Part shown: one piece after another, positions 29,774-32,593 of the stretch
Layout: each line of letters opens with the position of its first letter
Numbering within the stretch: position 1 is the stretch's first letter
NCBI GenBank assembly: GCA_029258755.1
Contig: JAPDKC010000016.1
Coordinates: forward strand, 1-32,593
Origin: an archaeon
GTDB taxonomy: Archaea; Iainarchaeota; Iainarchaeia; Iainarchaeales; DTGL01
DNA length: 32,593 bases
Reading direction: 5' to 3'
Notes under the pieces: generated by a model
Seen by the model: only the letters and a program-made list of their open reading frames with translations
What the model was told of the DNA's origin: nothing
Databases searched by the model: none
Translations under genes and position numbers: made by a program

Positions 29774-31534
29774 ATGATTAGGCAACCTATTATAGCAGTT
29801 TTAGGACATGTTGATCACGGAAAAACACTTTTTTTAGATAAGATTAGGGGCACAGCAATAGCAGAAAAGGAAGCTGGAAGGATCACACAGCATATAGGCG
29901 CAACAGAAGTGCCAGCTAGCGTAATAGAAAAAATTGGACACAAATTATTGAAAAAGTTTGGATTTGAGCTTAAGATACCTGGGCTTCTTTTTATAGATAC
30001 GCCGGGACATGAAGCATTTACAAATTTAAGAAAAAGAGGGGGCAGCGTTGCTGATTTAGCTGTGTTAGTTATTGATATAATGCAAGGTGTACAAGAACAA
30101 ACAAAGGAAGCAATAGAGATTCTAAAAAGCTACAAAACGCCTTTTGTGGTCGCTGCTACCAAGATAGATATGCTCCACTATTGGAACTCTAAAGAAGGTT
30201 CTTTTTTAGATAATTTGCCCAACCAGAGTCAAGAAGCAATAAAACAGCTTGATGAGAAGATATATGAGATTGTTGCTAAGCTATTTGAGTTTGGCTTCCA
30301 GAGTGAAAGGTTTGACAGATGTACAGATTTTACCAAACAGGTTGCTATTGTTCCAGTGTCCAATATAACTGGCGAAGGCATACCTGAAATATTGATATTG
30401 TTAGCAGGGTTAAGTCAAAAATTTTTGAGTGATAAGCTTGAGATTGGCAGCGAGGAAGAGCCAAAAGGAACAGTACTAGAAGTGCGAGAAGAGAAGGGCC
30501 TTGGTACAACTATAGATGTTATTTTGTATTCAGGTACATTACATGTAAATGACGAGATACTCGTTGGCGGAAAGAGTGGCATAATAAGGACTAAAATAAG
30601 GGCTTTACTAAAACCACAACCATTAACAGAGATTCGCGATAAAAAGGGGGTTTTTCAGTATGTGGATTCTGTAAGCGCTGCTTGCGGCGTAAAGATAGTT
30701 GCTCCAGAGCTGGAGCAAGCGCTTGCTGGCTCGCCAGTAGTTTCTGCTAAAAGCAAGCATGCTAAAGAACTTATAGAGCAAGAAATAGAATCAATAAAAG
30801 TAAAGGGGAAAACAGGAGTTATTATAAAAGCAGACACTCTTGGCTCATTAGAAGCGCTAACGCAACTGTTTATGAAATATGGAATAAACATAAAGGAAGC
30901 TGATGTGGGCAACATAACTAGAAAGGACGTTGTAGAAGCTAGTTCTGTTAAAAGAACGAATCCATTGGAAGGGGTTATAATAGGTTTTAATGTGAATGTA
31001 GAGGAACATGCAAGCATTGAGGCGAAAAAATTAAACATTAAAATATTTAGGAATAATGTGATATATAAGCTTCTAGAAGATTACCAAGAATGGCGTAAAG
31101 AAGAGCAAGAGCGAATAAAGAAAGAACGCGAAAAGAAACTCGTTTGGCCAACGAAGTTTGTTGTTCTTCCGCAGTATATATTTAGGAGGAGCGAACCAGC
31201 AATATTTGGAGTGCGCGTACTCGTTGGCAAGTTGAAGCCTAATGTAAAAGTGATGAACTCGCAAGGGAGAATAATAGGGAAGGTTATTTCAATTCAGAGC
31301 CAAGGCAAGGAGCTAAGCTCAGCTAACGCTAACGAGGAAGTTGCTGTATCTATCGATAAAGGGGTTATAGGAAGGAATATAAAATTGAACGATACTCTTT
31401 ACACATTTATCCCAAAAAAACAGTTCCAAGATGTTCTTTCTTTAGATTTAAGCGATGAGGAAAAAGAGCTTTTGGAGGAAATAAAAAGAATAGTACAGCA
31501 TGCTGAAATCGATGAGGAGAAGGTGGTAGAATGA
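29774..31534 (+). CDS. infB: Translation initiation factor aIF5B (IF2-like GTPase)
   Basis: 586 residues, normal for archaeal aIF5B, which lacks the long eukaryotic N-terminus. It promotes subunit joining. G1 is GHVDHGKT (11-18), G2 region GRITQHIGATEVP, G3 DTPGHEAF, G4 ATKID. Domain II (GTTIDVILYSGTLHVNDEILVGG), the IF2-type domain III (TGVIIKADTLGSLEAL) and domain IV (FVVLPQYIFRRSEPAIFGVRVLVGKLKPN) follow in order. No intein is present. The stop overlaps the S6e start by four bases (ATGA). Confidence 0.97.
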   Translation: MIRQPIIAVLGHVDHGKTLFLDKIRGTAIAEKEAGRITQHIGATEVPASVIEKIGHKLLKKFGFELKIPGLLFIDTPGHEAFTNLRKRGGSVADLAVLVIDIMQGVQEQTKEAIEILKSYKTPFVVAATKIDMLHYWNSKEGSFLDNLPNQSQEAIKQLDEKIYEIVAKLFEFGFQSERFDRCTDFTKQVAIVPVSNITGEGIPEILILLAGLSQKFLSDKLEIGSEEEPKGTVLEVREEKGLGTTIDVILYSGTLHVNDEILVGGKSGIIRTKIRALLKPQPLTEIRDKKGVFQYVDSVSAACGVKIVAPELEQALAGSPVVSAKSKHAKELIEQEIESIKVKGKTGVIIKADTLGSLEALTQLFMKYGINIKEADVGNITRKDVVEASSVKRTNPLEGVIIGFNVNVEEHASIEAKKLNIKIFRNNVIYKLLEDYQEWRKEEQERIKKEREKKLVWPTKFVVLPQYIFRRSEPAIFGVRVLVGKLKPNVKVMNSQGRIIGKVISIQSQGKELSSANANEEVAVSIDKGVIGRNIKLNDTLYTFIPKKQFQDVLSLDLSDEEKELLEEIKRIVQHAEIDEEKVVE

Positions 31535-31929
31535 ATATCGTAGTTAGCGATCCAAAAACTAGAAAAGCCTACAGCATAAACACTGAAAAACCGGTCTTTT
31601 TAGGCAAGCGTATTGGTGATGAGGTAGACCTAAGCATAATAGGATTAGCTGGCTACAAAGGAGTTATCACTGGTGGAAGCGATAAAGACGGCTTCCCAAT
31701 GAAACCTACTTTGCCAGGTACTATAAGGAAAAAGATACTAATGAGCTCTGGTGTTGGCTACAGACCTAAAGAAAAAGGGATTAAGAAACGTAAGCGCGTA
31801 AGAGGCAACACTATAGCAGAGGATATTCACCAAGTAAACATCAAGGTTACACACTATGGAGAAAAGCCTTTGGAAGAGCTTCTTAAGAAAGAAAAAGCCG
31901 AGGGAAAGGAAGGAGAAAAGAAGGAATGA
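31531..31929 (+). CDS. rps6e: 30S ribosomal protein S6e (eS6)
   Basis: 132 residues, archaeal form without the eukaryotic phosphorylated tail. Features: NIVVSDPKTRKAYSINTEKPVFLGKRIGDEVD in pieces, GYKGVITGGSDKDGFPMKP, KGIKKRKRVRGNTIAEDIHQVNIKV. It sits between aIF5B and aIF2-gamma, a frequent archaeal order. GAGAAGGTGGTAGA precedes its ATG inside infB. Confidence 0.96.
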   Translation: MNIVVSDPKTRKAYSINTEKPVFLGKRIGDEVDLSIIGLAGYKGVITGGSDKDGFPMKPTLPGTIRKKILMSSGVGYRPKEKGIKKRKRVRGNTIAEDIHQVNIKVTHYGEKPLEELLKKEKAEGKEGEKKE

Positions 31930-31949
31930 ATTTCTATTAAAGTGAGATT

Positions 31950-32593
31950 ATGGCCAAGAAAAGTAAGGGGAAGGCAAAAGCAATCCAAGCAAGCGTTAAT
32001 ATAGGCCTCATAGGGCATGTTGATGCTGGCAAAACAAGCTTAGTTGAAGCTTTAACAGGGCAGTGGGTAGATACGCACAGCGAGGAGCTAAAACGAGGCA
32101 TCTCGATAAGAATAGGTTACGCTGACACCTGTTTCTATTTTTGTCCAAAATGCAAGCGATACTTTTCAATAGAGGAGAAATGTCCTTATTGTGGAAGCAA
32201 AGGAGAATTCCTAAGGAAAGTATCGTTTGTTGATGCTCCAGGTCATGAAACTCTAATGACAACAATGCTTAGTGGAGCAGCATTGATGCATGGTGCTATT
32301 TTGGTTGTTGCCGCTAACGAGCATTGTCCACAAGCTCAAACAATTGAGCACTTAAACGCGATTCAGATAAGCGGGGTTAAAAACATTGTAGTGGCTCAAA
32401 ATAAAATCGATTTGGTGAGCAAGGAACAGGCATTGCAAAACTATAAGGAGATTGTGGCATTCCTCAAAGAATATAACTGTCAAGCAACGATTGTTCCTAC
32501 CGCTGCGCACCTACGCGTAAATATTGATCTGCTTATAGAAGCGATAGAAAAACACATCGCTTCACCAAAATTTGATGCGAACAGGCCCTTAAA
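31950..32593 (+). CDS. eif2g: Translation initiation factor aIF2 gamma subunit, partial (runs off the window)
   Basis: At least 214 residues are present, from ATG 31950 after AAGTGAGATT. aIF2-gamma is the GTPase that carries initiator Met-tRNA to the small subunit. G1 reads [11 protein letters not shown], where most family members have GHVDHGKT. The switch 1 region is [18 protein letters not shown] zinc knuckle follows (CPKC...CPYCG), diagnostic of the gamma subunit against EF1A or SelB. G3 is DAPGHETLM and G4 is NKID. The family pattern continues with [23 protein letters not shown] to the window edge. The beta-barrel domains lie beyond. Confidence 0.95.
   Translation, partial: MAKKSKGKAKAIQASVNIGLIGHVDAGKTSLVEALTGQWVDTHSEELKRGISIRIGYADTCFYFCPKCKRYFSIEEKCPYCGSKGEFLRKVSFVDAPGHETLMTTMLSGAALMHGAILVVAANEHCPQAQTIEHLNAIQISGVKNIVVAQNKIDLVSKEQALQNYKEIVAFLKEYNCQATIVPTAAHLRVNIDLLIEAIEKHIASPKFDANRPL

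Noticed and set aside
1-32593. CRISPR arrays, insertion sequences, rRNA genes or further tRNAs
   Set aside because: No regularly spaced repeats, transposase-like frames, rRNA signatures or other T-arm plus acceptor-stem pairs were seen on reading both strands; a covariance search would be the decisive test.

Overview
This window is archaeal. Evidence: a long r-protein superoperon in archaeal order that includes the archaeal/eukaryotic-only proteins S4e, L32e, L19e, L34e, L14e, L18e, S28e, L24e, S6e and L7Ae; RNA polymerase subunits RpoD and RpoN; aIF1, aIF5B and aIF2-gamma; the RNase P protein Rpp29; a TrmB-type regulator; a non-discriminating-type archaeal GluRS; and a tRNA-Leu with a bulge-helix-bulge type intron and no encoded CCA. 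The DNA is A+T-rich, every recognised gene is on the + strand, and starts are marked by a GGTG(A/G)-type Shine-Dalgarno motif. The lineage cannot be fixed from the window alone; small gene sizes and tight packing would suit a DPANN-like or other uncultivated archaeon, but that is inference.

Layout. (1) 1-5150: cell-surface and RNA-repair genes. These are the end of a surface protein with a C-terminal anchor and an in-frame TAG near the window edge, an rtcB RNA ligase gene interrupted by a 502-residue intein with a homing-endonuclease domain, a membrane-anchored secreted protein with Ig-like repeats, and a small secreted protein with an Arg/Tyr/Ser-rich tail. (2) 5151-5341: a gene-free stretch holding a candidate structured RNA (about 5208-5296) with its own TATA box, just upstream of the L3 promoter. 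(3) 5342-18473: the S10-spc superoperon L3-L4-L23-L2-S19-L22-S3-L29-aIF1-Rpp29-S17-L14-L24-S4e-L5-S14-S8-L6-L32e-L19e-L18-S5-L30-L15-SecY, mostly with overlaps or gaps of a few bases. (4) 18568-24486: EMC3/DUF106-like membrane protein, L34e, CMP kinase, L14e, then the alpha-type operon S13-S4-S11-RpoD, tRNA-Leu(UAA), L18e-L13-S9-RpoN-S2. (5) 24523-27925: three apparently separate units, MEMO-like protein, TrmB-like regulator and glutamyl-tRNA synthetase. (6) 28018-32593: L7Ae-S28e-L24e-ndk(frameshifted)-dut, then aIF5B-S6e-aIF2-gamma (cut by the window end).

Functionally the window is translation and its surroundings: ribosomal proteins of both subunits, three initiation factors, protein export (SecY and an insertase-like partner), transcription subunits, tRNA charging, tRNA 5' processing (Rpp29) and tRNA exon ligation (RtcB), plus nucleotide-supply enzymes (Cmk, Ndk, Dut). 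The most interesting items are the intein placed at the catalytic metal-binding Cys of RtcB, the candidate pseudoknotted RNA ahead of the ribosomal superoperon, the secreted Arg/Tyr-rich protein and its Ig-like partner, and a clean single-site frameshift in ndk. No transposon, CRISPR array or rRNA was seen.
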